Shown in pieces: positions 40,596 through 54,865 of a stretch of 64,000 bases of DNA. The notes under the pieces are model-generated. The model was not told where the DNA came from. It made no database searches and saw only the letters and a list, made by a program, of their open reading frames with translations. Source of the stretch: Akebia trifoliata (Eukaryota > Streptophyta > Magnoliopsida > Ranunculales > Lardizabalaceae); NCBI GenBank assembly GCA_017979445.1, contig CM030709.1, positions 3,038,001 to 3,102,000 of the forward strand, given 5' to 3'. The translations under genes were made by a program, and so were the position numbers. Each line of letters starts with the position of its first letter. Position 1 is the stretch's first letter.

Positions 40596-43500
40596 TTACA
40601 GAGGAAAGTCTCCAGTCATTTGAATATGATCCAAGGTCCTACGTAACCCGTACTTATTGACGGCTGCATTTGCATCTCGGAATCCTTTACCATAAGTTGT
40701 GGAGGTGTCATGTGCAATCTGATGCATGAAGAACTCGCCCAACTTCTTTTCGAGCTCAGATGTCCCACCCTTTTTAGATGATGAGGATGATGACGAGGAC
40801 GATGAAGAAGCTCTCAATGTAGATGACATTCCTCTTGACCCAGGCATGATTTCTGACTCAAGCCACATGTAAGAGAGTACCTGACAGATACCTTCCTCCA
40901 CCTCAGGACTTAGATCACGGTACCCTGCATCGATTAATAAACAGATAATTAAGAGAAGATGGTATAAATGAGAAAATGCTTATTTGAAGTCGGTTTAGTA
41001 CCTCTGAGGCGTAACCAACCATGCATCAACTCATGAGCAAGAACAGAACCTGTTAGTAATCTGCATTTAATAATGGTAGCAAAATAATAAGGCTTTCGGT
41101 AAGTAAAGGCCTTCTTTGTAACAGGAGATGCACATACCATGTTTTCATAATTGCTAAATCAGAGTGAGAATATGTTTGATACCTTTTGCACTTCTAGCTA
41201 AAATAAAAAGGAATTCTAAGTGCAATCAAAATGAAAATGTAGAAACCATTTTATAGGACTTGAATTCCATGAATGTTACTTTCCAAGAAAGCCATGATAA
41301 AACAAAAATAAATCTCTCTTTTCCATTTTTCTTAAGTAAACAGAATATCCACACACAAAAGAAAAGTAAACAGAACTAAATAAAATTTGGCAACAGGAGT
41401 GCAATTCTTAGCTGAAAATAATATCCAAAATTATAATAATTTGGTAACAAGTAAATGGCAAAATCACGATTCTTGTTTTCAGAATCTTTTGTCAATGAAA
41501 AGTGTAATAAATTTTTATTTCATTATATTTTTTCACATGTTATTATAAAGAAAAATATATAGAACCTAATTTGGGATAGGAGCAAAACCCAAAGGAGAGA
41601 TTTCAAATTCCATCAGTAATAATTAAAAGCAAATCTACCCAGCCAGTTTTCTCAATGTCAATAAATTCTAAACATTCCTTACTTATGAAATGACCAAATA
41701 AATTCCAAGTGTTCTGATCTACAAATTTCGTGTGTGTTGCTGTTCCACAACAGATTGTAAAGATTTAATTCAGAAGAAAGTGCATGCTGAAGCTTCTATA
41801 CATGCTACCTGGATTAAATAACTCCACAGCTTCAAAGATACGCTTAGACTATTACCTCGGGAGGCCATACAGAACAAGAATAGCTGTAACGTCGCATTTT
41901 CGAGTCAGCTTCTGCGGATGTGATCTTATACCTGTGAATCGCTTTCCACCAAATCTTGGTCGTCTAAGAATCTAAAACACAAGGAGAGTAAGTAATAAAG
42001 ATTAGTTGATGAAGACAGAGAAAATTATGATAAATAAAGAAAAACTTATGGTATAAATGTCTAATCATACACTGCTAATAGTCCGCTCCTCCGAAAGACA
42101 CAAACCCCTTGTCTCGGGCATGTGATGATGGCCCTGGAAACATGAAATGGTTTGGATCAAGAAAGAACTTCCACAACCAATAATACGAAAAGAAAATTAA
42201 GAGAACATAAATTACATTCTTCTCCCCTTCAATAGCCTCATTAAGTGCTTGTCTTTCAACCAGAAGCATGGGAATCTGTTGATCTAGTTTCATGTTCATT
42301 CCTTCATAGTAGTCTCGGATGCCGTGGTACAGTGGTTGGCATTCACCGGTGTCCATCATAGCAGACTCCATACATTCTAAGCATAAACTCCGCCCATCTC
42401 CCAAAGAGATGTAACTTGCATTCCTCGACTTCAGCACAACATGAACAACTATAAGGAAGCAGAAGCAGAATAATCTTATGCAGTAAATATATTGTTCAAA
42501 ATAATTAATATTTTGAGGATAAGAACACTCAGAGCAGTCTATTAAAGAGAAAAAATTTAACTGTTCCACTTAAGAAATATCATTGAGAATTATCATACCT
42601 CTAACCTTTCACAACTACAACAACGAGCTGTACTATCATATTCATGTGAAGGGCAATACTTTTGGCTCCAAAATGGGTGAGATCTATACTCGATCAAACC
42701 AGCTGCATTTGTTGGGATCTGGAAAAATGGGCAAGTTATAAGAACTGGCTCTAAAAATAAAAATTACACAAATCAGTTCTTCATTTATACAGCAAAAGAA
42801 GGTTCAGAGACCTGGGATTAAAACTTCATTAGATGCCTAATTGGTATTTCATGTTTAGGTGGGTAAGCTAAAAACTCTGACATAGTCCCCACTATTAAAA
42901 CGAGGCTCATCCTTAAAAATAGTAAACATGTAATGAATCTAATTTCAGATTAGAGGTATTTCAGTCTTTTCTCCTAGGAGCCATTAGCTGATTCCTGAAC
43001 CGGGGTCTTTAGATTGCATATCATTTTTTTGCCAATTCGTATAATACCTTGTAAACATATGTTCTACTTAAGACCATGTGAGGGAAAGTAATTTTTAATG
43101 ACTAAAAAATGTCTAAAAGAAGGAAACAGATGGTTCTTCCTATATTTTCTATCATTTTAGAAGTGAATTGCCTCTTTTGAGGGAACTTTTTCTCTCTTCA
43201 ATTCAACTAACAGTGCTAATGAATCCATTTGGAAGATTTCACCTAAATCTTTCAAATGATATTTTATTATTAACTATATATAACCAGCTATAAATCTAAT
43301 TGCATATTTAATTTTAAATTCTGATAAAAACCCATAATAAGTTGACTTATTGACTACTAATAAGATAAAAAAGTATAATTTAACTTTTTAAGATAGCCAT
43401 TTAGCATTTCTTAACTCCACCTGTTTAGCGTTTCTTTACACTACATTGCCTGATAAAGGATGGTCACATCAGGTTGGCAGCTGGAGTAAAAACTTTGTCT

Positions 43501-45556
43501 GCTCCTATATGGACATACTATAATAAAACAAGGCATACTATATGGACATACTATAATAACACAAGGCATGGATTTATACAGAATTGAATGGGGGAACAAG
43601 ATTAGTTCAGCTCACCAAACCACCCAATTAGAATTTTTTAATAGACAATTCCATTACCAGAGAGCATCAGGTGCATCACACTGGCTTTCCACTATAGAAC
43701 CAAATGCAGTAAGCAATAGTGTTCAAATACGCTGAAGTAGTATTTTCTTACAAATTGAAGGCAGACATCGCATTTGGGATGGTGCAACTCCTTGAAACAG
43801 GACTTGTGGTATGCATTTCTCCCTGACAAAGAAAACTTGATTCAAGAGAAACAATCTGTAAGAACTAAATATAAGGAAAGATTCAGCAACTTAATTTTAC
43901 CTAAACATGATAGGTGCTAAAAATCACTGACTACATGCTGTTTTCCAAATTTCATTATAAAGAGGAGAAAAAAAGAGACAAAATTACACAAAAATCTAAG
44001 AGAAATATTGTACCTCATGCTCTGTGATTTGGTGACCACAAGACTGACAGCAAAAGCACTCAGGGTGCCAAAAAGCTCCCATACATGCTAAGTAATTGCC
44101 ACAGCCGATATCTTCATAGCAGCCACTACAAAATCTGCAAAGCATACTCATATAAATATTTTCATGAACAATCAAAACCAAGTTTAAAAGTGCTCGATAT
44201 CAAATCAGTTCGCCTAACCATTGAATCCGATGTTGGATCCATACTTGGGCAAGCAAAGAAATTACTACAATAATAATTTTCAAAAAATAAAATATAGTTT
44301 AAAAAATAAAAATGTTCTTTCAAACTCTTTTATCTGATTCCACGTAAAGAAGTGCCACGACTCTATGCCCAGATGTCATGTAAAAACTCAGAAATACTTT
44401 ACTGAATCATGTATTCTGTCCAAATAATAATGCGTTAAAGAATGTTCAATGTTGGTCATTGAAATACATTATTTTTAAAAATGACATGGCTTAGATGAAT
44501 CACAGTTATTTTGACCAAATGAGAACTTTGGATAACAAGTGGCTTGACTACACCAACTCACACATTGATCACCAAATTCTCCAGCTAAATTATTAATGCA
44601 GGCCGAGTCACATTAGTTTTGACTCAGTAGGACTAGAGAACAGCTCAAGTTGAAAAAGTTATGAGTTGAATCACCCAATTTCCAACCATGGTATAAATAA
44701 ATAAAAAAGACGGAGCGAAAAGAAAGGAAATTTCACAACTTGAACCTATATCCTTCAGGGTAAAAAGATGTGTGAGAATAAGGAGGACTATTCAAGCTTT
44801 CTTGAAGTGCCCTGGCAAGATCTTCATCGATGCTTGCAGGTGTTTTGTAACCTGAAGACATCCAACATATTCACTAGTACGTTATAAAACCGGAAAAATT
44901 AAAAGAGAAAAAGCACTGCAACCCGTTAAAGATTTCCTTACAAATAGACGACAGAGATATAGATATCACGTAATTCGTCGTTAAACTAATCCTACTTGCT
45001 GAATTATTAACCATTCAAATACCTACCATTTCTTTTCCTTGCACCTTCTTCCAGAGAAAGTGCAATTGCATGGTCCAATTCCTCATTCTCAGCTCTCGAT
45101 CCGTCCTCCTAATAATAACATATACAAAGATATAAAATTCACAAAATCTAACGGAAACAAAATACCCATTTGAAGTTGAATATTTCTAACAAAAGAGAGC
45201 AAAAGACAAAGAGAACTACGCTGACTAATATAGATTTGGTTCTAAATTCAATTAGTTCTTGGGCTAATTAAATTATAGAAGAATATCTACAAACAAAAAA
45301 AAAAAACATTCTCAAAATTCTACCTTTTAATAAAGAATCAAGCTCACATAGAACAATATATTTATAATAATAATGAATCAAACAAGAAATACGATTACAA
45401 AATTCTGAAGAGGCATTGTGAAATTACCACGGATCTACCGGGAGCATGTCGAACCTTGTTTTCCTCCCCGAGAAGTTGTGGGTGTCGTCCAACTGTTTTT
45501 CCACGACTTGAACTGGAACTCGAACCCCCCTTAAAAATCTTAATAAGCCATCGCAT
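40596..45556 (-). CDS. DAR1: DA1-related ubiquitin-activated peptidase (UIM-LIM-gluzincin), DAR1-like
   Basis: The DA1 family limits organ size; ubiquitin-activated DA1 cleaves growth regulators, and DAR1 acts redundantly. Eleven coding exons join in phase to 473 residues: 45556-45428, 45108-45027, 44851-44746, 44134-44014, 43835-43752, 42718-42599, 42428-42216, 42133-42071, 41971-41856, 41060-41002, 40924-40596. Residues 1-10 read [10 protein letters not shown], as in the family. Two ubiquitin-interacting motifs lie at about 53-64 ([12 protein letters not shown]) and 79-90 ([12 protein letters not shown]). The LIM domain starts at C108 (CSGC, WHPEC, then CDVC). The zinc peptidase motif HELMH is intact at 354-358, with downstream [14 protein letters not shown] after the LIM-like domain matches DAR1 rather than DA1. 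A Ser run precedes KKGG near the C-terminus. A probable leader intron begins above 45597. All catalytic residues are kept, so it should be active. Confidence 0.94.
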
Positions 45557-46297
45557 GAAGCGAGATTTTCTCTCACCATTATATGAAACAAAATGTCCTG
45601 ATTTTCAAAAATAAGCTCAGAATATAACTACAGATAATATTTCTAACAAACTTTAACAAATTAATTCAACCAGATCATAAATTCAAACATTGAAATTCTA
45701 GGAAAGAAAGAAAAAAAAAACAATTTGCAAGCATAATTATCTTGAAAAACGCTAAGAGAAACAGAATTGAACAAATAAACAGAACATCTTCACTGATGCA
45801 TTTGTTGAAAAAAGGTTGCGTTTTTTTTTTTTTTTAAACATAAATTCAAACAAGAAGAAGAAGCAATGGCCCTAATAATTGAGAAAAGAGAATGAGGAGA
45901 GAACCCGATACGCAGGGCTTGGAGAGATGATTGATCTCTGAAGAGGCCATTTAGATTGAAACCGAAGCTTTGATCGAAGAAAACGAACCCTAAATAAAAA
46001 AGGAGAAAGAGAGAAAGAAGAAGAGGCGTGAAGGGTTCGCAAATGCCGGTATAAAGAACAGAGGAACAAAGGCATCATTAAAGGCTCTGAAAGATGGAGA
46101 TTCTTATCTTTGAAAACGATGAAAGAAAGAAAGTTGAAACGATCGCCAAAAAGATCGTTTTTTTTTTGGAGAGAATCTGCTGAGACGAAAGTAGCGATGG
46201 TGGATTGAGAGAGAGAGAGAGAGACTGCGGGAAACACACGCAGATTCAGTCTCATTAATGGAGAATTTTTTTTTAAAAACTATTGATTTTAAAACCG

Positions 46298-46449
46298 GTC
46301 GTACTGAAGCGACACTGTGTTTCACACTGCGCTAACGTATAGCCGTATAGGTATTTTCCGCGTATCTTGAGTAAAGCATCTATGATTCCTTGCACATATC
46401 CACGTCATCACAGTGAGAAATGCAGTGTTTTGAGTAGTTACTTCAGTAT
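46298..46449. mobile_element. Foldback MITE just upstream of the DAR1-like gene
   Basis: The left end GTCGTACTGAAGCGACACTG pairs with CAGTGTTTTGAGTAGTTACTTCAGTAT at the right end (46423-46449). Inner arms TTTCACACTGCG/CACAGTGAGAAA also pair, and the centre GCGTATCTTGAGTAAAGCATCTATG matches the group loop. It lies within about 100 bp of the likely leader exon. Confidence 0.6.
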
Positions 46450-49400
46450 TTTTATTTTAAAATTACTTTTGCCGGGAGAATCAGGAGTTTGAAATGCACC
46501 TTCTGCTTACTAATATTACGAAACTTGCCACTCATGTCAGAATCGATACGTCATCTTCATAGTCACAAAATTCTTCGAATTAGGATTTGGCCGATTAATT
46601 CGATGAATTGACAAATCAAATTGATGATCAAAGAAATTAGAATTTAGAGAGAGATTGATGCTGATAGGTTTCAGTAAGAAATTCAATAAAATATTTTATA
46701 TAATCTTCAAAATTTTATTGATTTATTTTATGAATTAGTTCAAATTTATCTGAATTGATCCCTCACTGAATAATTATTGAATCCGAACTTTGTCATTATG
46801 ATCATATTTATTAATTTTTGGTCATACTCCTCATGAATTTTTAGTGTCCTTGTGTTTTCAAATAGAAATACATCCTTTGACCTGTTTTTTGTTTTAGACT
46901 TATTAAAAACGACCCCACCTTCATAACTTGAACCTCTAGTCAAATACAACCCTTGATTTTTCTTCCAAAACTCAATCATCTTCAAGTTTTTCAAGCTCTA
47001 TGATAAAATTATTTTTAATCTATTTAACTTGTGAGTAGGAAAATTCTTACCTTGCTTCAATCCCTTGAATCTCCTTTAATTTGATTGGAGTTAGAAGTTT
47101 TGCTAACAATCACCTGTTTAATTCTTGAAAAATTTACGAATTTTTTGTTTTTTTCAATGAAAGTATCATTCTCCTAATTATTGAACTATTTTGAATAATT
47201 CATGGATTTTAAGTTTGAAAAGAATAAAACACATTTTTTTACAAATTATACGAATTTTTATAAAACTCGATGGAAAAAAAAACAAGTTATTATAACTTGT
47301 TGTATGTTGCAAAGTGTCAATTTGTAATTTGTGACGTGTAACACAAGGCGACTTTGAAGTGGTCATGCTTCAAAATTTTGGAAGAATTCACATTTTTACG
47401 TGATAAATGTCATTTTTATCTTTAAAAATATAATGACATGACTCTCTACATTTATTTGATATTTCACTTTAATTTTTCAAATTGATGATTTATCCCTTGA
47501 CTTTGGTCTTCTTTTAATCACCATTAACATCACCAATTTCATCTTCACCATCACCATCATATGGTTGGATTTTTTGTTCTCGAATTTTTGAAATGAAACG
47601 GATAATACATGCATGAAACATATGTCTCATATTTTCCATTTATCGAATTTTTGACCGGATTTTTAGAATTCAAAATCAAATAGAACTCGAATTTTCCACG
47701 AATCAAATTTTTGCCATATTCCAAATTGCTAACAAGGGTTAGAAGTGATCAGTTTGAATATCCAATACCTACTAGACAACTCCCAACCTACGATTACTCC
47801 TTGCTCCACTGATTGGGGTCTCTAGTTGCATTTCAACAATCAAGTCGATAAAAGTTTCAATTTGATAAAAAGGTAAATTAAAAAGATTTTATGCATTTGC
47901 CTTCAAATGAATTCCTATTTGTAGAGTTTAAAATACTTGAATATGCGCAAAATATTTTATAGATATCATATTGGAGCGGGGGTGTTGACACGTGTTGGTA
48001 TTGTGATGAGTCCAATCACCCCTTATTCGGGTAACAAATGCGTTTTTAAGAATGTCAAGACACATATTTGAGCAGGACAACCAGCCCACAACAGGATAAA
48101 GTTGTTACATGTAAGTATTTCAGGGTTTGTGCTTGGGTAGGTCAACTACCTCTAGTTACGGTGATGTTAATGCTAATTAGTATTTAGTGTCGAGTTCGTT
48201 TAGTTATGGTGTTGGGGAATTAGCTGTAATGTCTCAAGCTTGGGGGTTTAATTTTGAGCCGGGAACATAATACTCAAACATTTGGATGCTTGGATTCATG
48301 GTTGATTTTTTATCTCCTACACAATCTTATCTTGGTTTTTCTCCCAAAATCATCTTCTTCAAGCCTTCGGATACATATTATTTTAATCTATTCAACCTTA
48401 TTTTTAATCTCGTCTCCCTATGTTTTCTATCAAGGGTTTTGTCTTGAGGTTATCGATGGTGGCATTTAGGTCATTTTCATTAAATCTAAAAGAAAAGACT
48501 GAGGTCACTGGTTTATTAGGACCTATATAGCCCGAAAACCACCATTGTAAATGGTCTCATAGGATCTGCCACCATAGATACCTTAATCGAGGAGAATCGC
48601 TAATAGTCCATATGCGAAAACGAAAGGGAAAACTAAGGATGTTAGCCTTAACTACAACTAGTGCTCCTGCGTAATGGAACAAAGAGACTTGATTACTTCA
48701 AGGAATACGACCCTCCCTTAACGCACATTATATGGACACATGGCAGGAGTTGCAGAGGGTTGGAGTGTTAAAAAACCGATCTGATGGGAAGATCTCTATC
48801 ATTCAGTTTAGTAAATTGTCCAAAAAAGTCCATGATCAGATGGTTTAAAAACATGTACGATTCCCCTCTTTGATTCTCTACAAATCAAAAGCTGACCAAC
48901 TGATTTGGTTGAGTAGTTGTACAAGGATCTCAAATTTTTGGGAAATTTTTTTTTTTTTTATCTGCTTGGTAATCATAATGTATTAATTTTGGGAGGGGAA
49001 AAGAGTTGATTATGGTTTCGATAGTTAAACGGGAGAGTTGGTTTTTGATCGGAAAACCTACGACTTTATAAGAGTTGTATTCTTAAATATAATAAAAACT
49101 CATCTTTCATTTATGGACCTAGGCAAGGTCCAATCATGTAGATATGTTTTTTAATTGGTTTTCATTGTTATAACTTTAGATCTAGACTCGTGATCCCAAA
49201 GTCAAATTGAATCCATAAATCTTTTATTACGTACCTTGGATGATAGAATTGATTGGACTCTGTCGGTTAAGATACGACTCTCGAATATGATTCAAGATAG
49301 AATTGATAGGCCAGGCATGGTTCCTCAACGACGTGACTAAGGAGCTAACAACGATATATCATTAGGTGCCAACTATTTTGGTTAACGTTTTGGCTACCAC

Positions 49401-52400
49401 ATATTGTCCTACATTGGTTAAAAGTTTCAGAAAGGGTGGATTTTTTGTGAGGATGATCTCAATGATGAGAAGATCCCACTAGAATTTCAAAACTTCTACC
49501 CCATCAAAAGTGGTTTACAAAAAATGAATGGTAGCTCATCAAAAGTTTGCTACAATATCAAAGTAAATAATTGGAAGGTTTGAAACCCCAACTAGGAGTT
49601 TCAAGACTCGTATCCGGATATAATCAATTCTCTTAATCCGAATATGTGCATCCATCACAATGGACCTACCTATCAATTGGAGTTGTAATTTAAATAATAT
49701 GTTGTATTCATGTTACAAATTAGCTTCTTTTTTGTCTTTTTCTTTTTTGATGATGAGGACGTTTGGACCCGTTGAGTACGACTAGTAGGGTCGAGGCAAT
49801 TGGCTTCTTAGAGCACCATATCTCGTCCAAATCTTTGGGTTACATGCAATTTATACCCCCCACAAACCACACATACTAAGTAACCCAGGACAAATCCATG
49901 TGTGTAGTCAATGAGGGGGCTTGAACTCAAGACCTCTACCCAAGGGCGAAACTACATAGGGACAAGGGGGGACCATGCCACCCCAAAAAAATTCAAAAAA
50001 TATTTTCTATGCGCTTTAACCCCACATTACAAACAAAGGGTGAAGTAGCTAAGCTAGGTGTGTGCCCCCTCCCCGCCCCCCCAACATTTATATCTATAAA
50101 ATCTTGGGATGAAAAAACTCTTTTAAAATTGTATCACATGTGGACGTGTGCGGCTCCCACAAACTATATTTAAATAGATTTGCTGGACAGACCTATCTGT
50201 CGCAATTTATCAAGTTGGTTACTCAACAAACCTTAGCTTATAAACCCTACTAGCCTAACGTTGTTGGACCCATATGGATTATCACATTGGCAATCCAACA
50301 CAAGACTTCTAGATTTCATTGAAAACTCGCATTCAGAAAGGGAGAATTAAAAAAAAAAGATTTCTTTTAAGGTTGATCCAAGATGTTGAAAATTGATGGT
50401 TACCGAACTCTTAAATTTAAAATTAAAATTTAATGGCAAAAATTAACGTTTTTTTTTTTTTTTTTTAATTGAAAGTGAAAAAAATTTCATCTACAACCTT
50501 GTTACATTATATCATATTTTTGGAGTACTAAGTTAAGCGTTAAGGAAAGTTTCCTTATCCTTTCCTTACTAACTGCTACGACTAAAATAGTGTAGATTAA
50601 ATATTTCAAGTGCAGGGTTGTAGTGAAGTAGTAAAATCTCGGGAGTCTGAGATCGATCTATGGGGATTTTGTAAAAATTGAAATAAAACACGAATGAGGT
50701 GAAAGAAGATTTGACCTAAATTATTAAAAAGATGATTTTTTATAGTATTGTATGGAGCAAAAATTAAAAGAATTAAAATAGAAATTAAAAAGCGCTAAAG
50801 CATCGAGGATTCGCTCAAAAATCTCAATTTTATTTATTCAACATTTTTTCTCGATTAGATTCGAATAAAGATTTTCCTTAACTAGATGATATAACAATTA
50901 AACCAAAAAATTATTTTCTAAATTATTTTGAAAATATAAGATTGCCACGTGTTGCACATTCACACGCCACAGAGGTTCCTTAAACCATCATTGTGAAGAT
51001 AGTAGACAAAAAAACTCAAAAGCAATTTATAGATATAGAATTAAACAACAAAAATAATTAACTCACCTTTAATCAATCCAAAAATATAAATATCAATCCA
51101 CGATTGTTGATGGAAATAAAATTACAATCTTCGAGTTTCACCCTTAATCATTGTTAGGATTTTAGCCAATAATCTCTATAAAAGAATCCATTAAAATTAT
51201 TGAATAAAAATCTACAAAATTATACTAAAAGAAATTAAAAAGAGAGAAAGATTGGAAAAGAAGAAGAAAATAATTAGAAGTGTAGAAAAATAAATAATGT
51301 TAGGAAAATAGAAAAAAATATATAAAAAATTAATAAAATGTGAGAGATATGGGAGGAGAGATAATTTAACATGTGGAGGAAAGATCGAGAGAAATAGAAA
51401 CAATAAAGTTATGGAGAGATGTATGAGATATTTTATAATAAGACAAAATATGAGAGAATTTTATTCTTTTAGATAAGAGAATGTGTAGAGATTTTCATTT
51501 TTTTGAAAACTTTTCTTTATTTCTTTAATTTGTCTCATAATTGCTCATCCACCCTTTTGCAAGTTTTATTCACCAAAAATCCATCTTTAACATTTTTCTT
51601 TCATTTTGAACTTCTAAGACCTACAAGAAAGAAAATTCAACTAATTAGGTCATATCAATCAAACTAACATTAATTAATCACCACAAACCAATCATAAATA
51701 TAATCAATTTGCACAATTATCACTAACTTAGTAAGGAAAGTGTTTTTCTTTATTAATAAATCTTGGAATGGGACCTCATCTTTTAAATATATTAAATACA
51801 TGTAATACCCTCAATTTGTTCAATTAAATATTAATTATACCTTGGTCATGTTTTCAGAGAAAATACATTGAACTGAGGGAATTATATGTACTTAACCATT
51901 TACAACGACATGGGTCCCACTCCAACAAATCGTAATTTTAAAACTCATCGTGTCGTGTTGACTTTAGTCGGCAATTTTGGGTTTTTTTTTTTCAAACTAA
52001 ATATTTTTTTTTCAAAATGGTATGAGACTAATTGTTAGGGTTTGTATTAGTTAGTCTTCTCCATTTCTTCACTCAAAGAGTTTGAATTGTAAAAAACCAA
52101 TAAACCATTTTTGCCATTTTTTTAAAAAAGATTTTTCTTCTAAATCCTCTTATTTCTATAGAAAATCAATTTTGTAAAATCCTCTTATTAGTTATAATTT
52201 TCTAATTTCATCTTCATACCATTAGTTCCGTCCCCGCAAGTGAAATCGTTTGGGTCCGCCCCTTGGGGCCTCTATCTTTTTGGAGGGAGGGTTTGGCCAC
52301 TATGCCCAGCACTAGTTGTTAACAAATCAGTTTTCCAATACACGACAAACTTCCACTCCATTACCATGTCTCATAAAGGCTTAAAATTAAGTAGGTTTTG

Positions 52401-53365
52401 CAGTCAAGTTTTTTTCTAAACCCCTTTTTGATTTCCATATCTAGAAACAGAATAAAACATGAGTTTCACACACGTTTCCATTAATATAAGAGCTTATGGA
52501 CAGTTTTAAAATAGATTTATCCCCTTAAATATAAAAGGGAATGAGTCAAATTGAGTGTGGTGGACAAAAATAAGGTTCCCATCAATTCTCTTAGAGAATA
52601 GAATATGTTAAAGAGGTGATGGAAACCATTTGGCACATATCACCATGTCACTTGTTTTTCCATTCCAAGTTCACCAACCTTGAAGGAGAAATCTGGAGAA
52701 TATATATATATATATATCAAGATCACAACAGTGCAAAAAGCAATAAATTCCATAATGAAAGAAGAGCTTGAAACTCACTAATGATGACATGTTATTCCTC
52801 AAGATATGTCCAATAATTTATTTCTTTTTTCTACAAAACAGCGAAGGCTTCGATCTTAATCATGTTTGTGGTCTTTATCATCACCATGATCACATATAGA
52901 ACCTTCATCTTGGCTTTATACACCCTATCATTTGTTTGATGATCAGAATCTTGGCTTTATACTTTATGAAACTCTACTTGGAGAATCATCTATCCTTCTA
53001 ACTCTATATAAGAACCATTATAAATTTGCTAAAACATTGAGCCATTTTATGTTTGTTTCTCATAGAGAGATAATAATGAGTTAAGAATGGATAATCTGCA
53101 TCCTGAGGTTTAGATGATCACGATTATAATCTAATCCTCTGGTTGCAGATGATCTCTTCCTCACTCACACAAGTATTTGATTTGTAATGCATGTGATTTC
53201 ATGCATGACTTACAAAAGTTTTCGAAGTTGGCGTGATGTGGCCATGTGGGAGTGGGAACACGGCGCGTCGCTCAAAAATCTCTTAGTATGTGGAACACCT
53301 TAACTATTGAGGTATATATTTACTTCTCTTATATAATTTCAAAACGATCATTTTTAAGAAAGTAA
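46450..53365. other. Long gene-poor intergenic stretch
   Basis: No open frame or splice-joined exon set that I recognise. Bases 46850-47035 and 48330-48500 are dispersed-repeat fragments (AATCATCTTC-AAG..TTTTTAATCT). Bases 49790-49940 carry GGGGGCTTGAACTCAAGACC, which looks like a repeat tail. Bases 50610-50690 (GTAGTGAAGTAGTAAAATCT) resemble sequence found in plant LTR-retrotransposon debris. No PBS, LTR pair or integrase/RT frame was found. A short (TA)n lies at 52700-52718. Confidence 0.4.
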
Positions 53366-53379
53366 ATCTTACTTGTTTA

Positions 53380-53470
53380 AACGATCATTTTTAATAGCTG
53401 CTATTGTCTGTAGTTCAGGATCATCTTCAGCCGAGATAAGCTCATTGAAAGACAATCCTTGTCCTGCGTG
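53380..53470 (-). other. Exon-like fragment of unknown identity
   Basis: On the minus strand an acceptor-like TTCACGCAG precedes about 90 bp encoding GLSFNELISAEDDPELQTIA and beyond, followed by the donor-like AACAA|GTAAGATT. The acidic, non-repetitive composition looks coding, but I do not recognise the family and found no partner exons. It may be a relic or a small unknown gene. Confidence 0.25.
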
Positions 53471-53942
53471 AATACAAATACACATAAAGATAAATGAGAG
53501 TGTGAGAACACTATAAATCCTTGAGATTGAAAAGGCAAGAGATCGACAAAGAGACAAAATTTTGTTAGACGGAGATGTTACTTGTGTTCTTCTTAATTGA
53601 AGTTTTGCTTGTCATATACTATAGTTTTGCTCTAACTTAGGTGTCGACATGTCTTTACCGTTACTATATATACCAATGATAAGTTCAAGGCGACCGAGAA
53701 GAAGATCATGATCACAATAACTCATGAAAATGTCTCGTGTTGTGTAGATTTCTTTAAAATAATTTATGTTCAAGGAGTCGTTATGCCTAACTATGTTCTT
53801 CGAAGAGTAGTTTCTTTGAGTTGACAAGAGACATTTCTCCAAGACAAAAGGACTGCATTTTTCCGTCCAAGAGGGTGTACTGAGATTATATTTTCAAGCC
53901 CTCTATATTATTGGGCTAGGTTGAATCTTAATTTATAAGAAG

Positions 53943-54470
53943 CTAGAGTTCATCCGTGCCTACGCCACGGACATGCTCTCTCGGATTAAGGGGGTAAAAA
54001 TGTAAAAAATAAAATTGGAGTGTATTATTAAAAAATTTTAAAATTAAAGAGGGTAAAAGATAAAAACAATAAAGTAGATTAAAAGGATAAAATAGGAAAT
54101 ATAAAAAAATTATAGGGGTGAAGTGTAAAACAATTAAAGTGGTCTCACAAAACTATAATTTGACGAGAGGGTTAAAAGGGCAAAAATGAAAAAAAAAAAA
54201 AAAAATTAGAAATATATTATTAAAGAATTTTGAGGTTAAAATGATAAAATATGAAAAATAATAAAATAAGTTAAAAGGGATAAAAGATGAAATACAGTAA
54301 AGATAGAAGAAGTGAAAAGTAAAAGAAATGAAGTGGACTCCACAAAATTATAGCTCGTAAGCCATTGTTATTAAAAAAATTGAGGTTAGTAAGTGAAAAA
54401 TAATAAAATAATAAAATAAGTTAAAGAGAAGATATAATAAAATTAGAGGGAGGGAAAAACAAACAAAAAA
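53943..54470 (-). mobile_element. Candidate Helitron-like 3' end and AT-rich body
   Basis: The minus strand ends with the hairpin TCCGTG-loop-CACGGA followed six bases later by CTAG, the arrangement of a Helitron terminus. The body is AT-rich, with repeated GGGTAAAA/TAAAATA units. The base after CTAG is C, whereas Helitrons normally abut T, and no 5' TC end was found. Weak call. Confidence 0.25.
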
Positions 54471-54589
54471 AGTGTGATATGGGTCAATTGATGAAATATT
54501 TGTCTAACCACAAAACTGTAGTTGAGGGGACATTTATCTCCAGCTCAAAAAAATACAAAGTATAGTAACTCAGTTGTGTTTTATACTCA

Positions 54590-54865
54590 CTATGTGAAAA
54601 CTGAAAATTTTGACAGAAAAAATTGACGGGCCAAGGCCCACGAATTTTAGGAACTGAATTTTGACAGTTTAGGACCATCGAAATTCTTGATATTCCCAGA
54701 TTTGACAATTTAGAGTTGTCGAATTTCTCTCATCCTTCATTAATTTGACAGTTTCAGCCCATTAAAAAAATTTTGACAATAAAAAATTTGACGCCAATTT
54801 GACTTCTTGGTCTATCGAATTTTATGAAATTTGACGGCCCAATGCCGTCAAATTTGGGCTTTATT
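54590..54865. repeat. Clustered TTTGACGGC/TTTGACAG motifs, possibly CACTA subterminal repeats
   Basis: AATTTTGACAG, AATTTGACGCC, ATTTGACGGCCCAATGCCGT and CGTCAAATTTGGGC recur in both orientations over about 270 bp. Arrays of short inverted GACGG motifs near the ends are typical of CACTA (En/Spm) elements. The terminal CACTA itself is not visible. Confidence 0.35.

Noticed and set aside
49940..52275. Possible 2.3-kb hAT-like element with CCAAGGGCG and CGCCCCTTGG ends
   Set aside because: The ends pair over only about 10 bp, and the flanking 8-mers (CCTCTACC and GGGCCTCT) do not match, so there is no target duplication.
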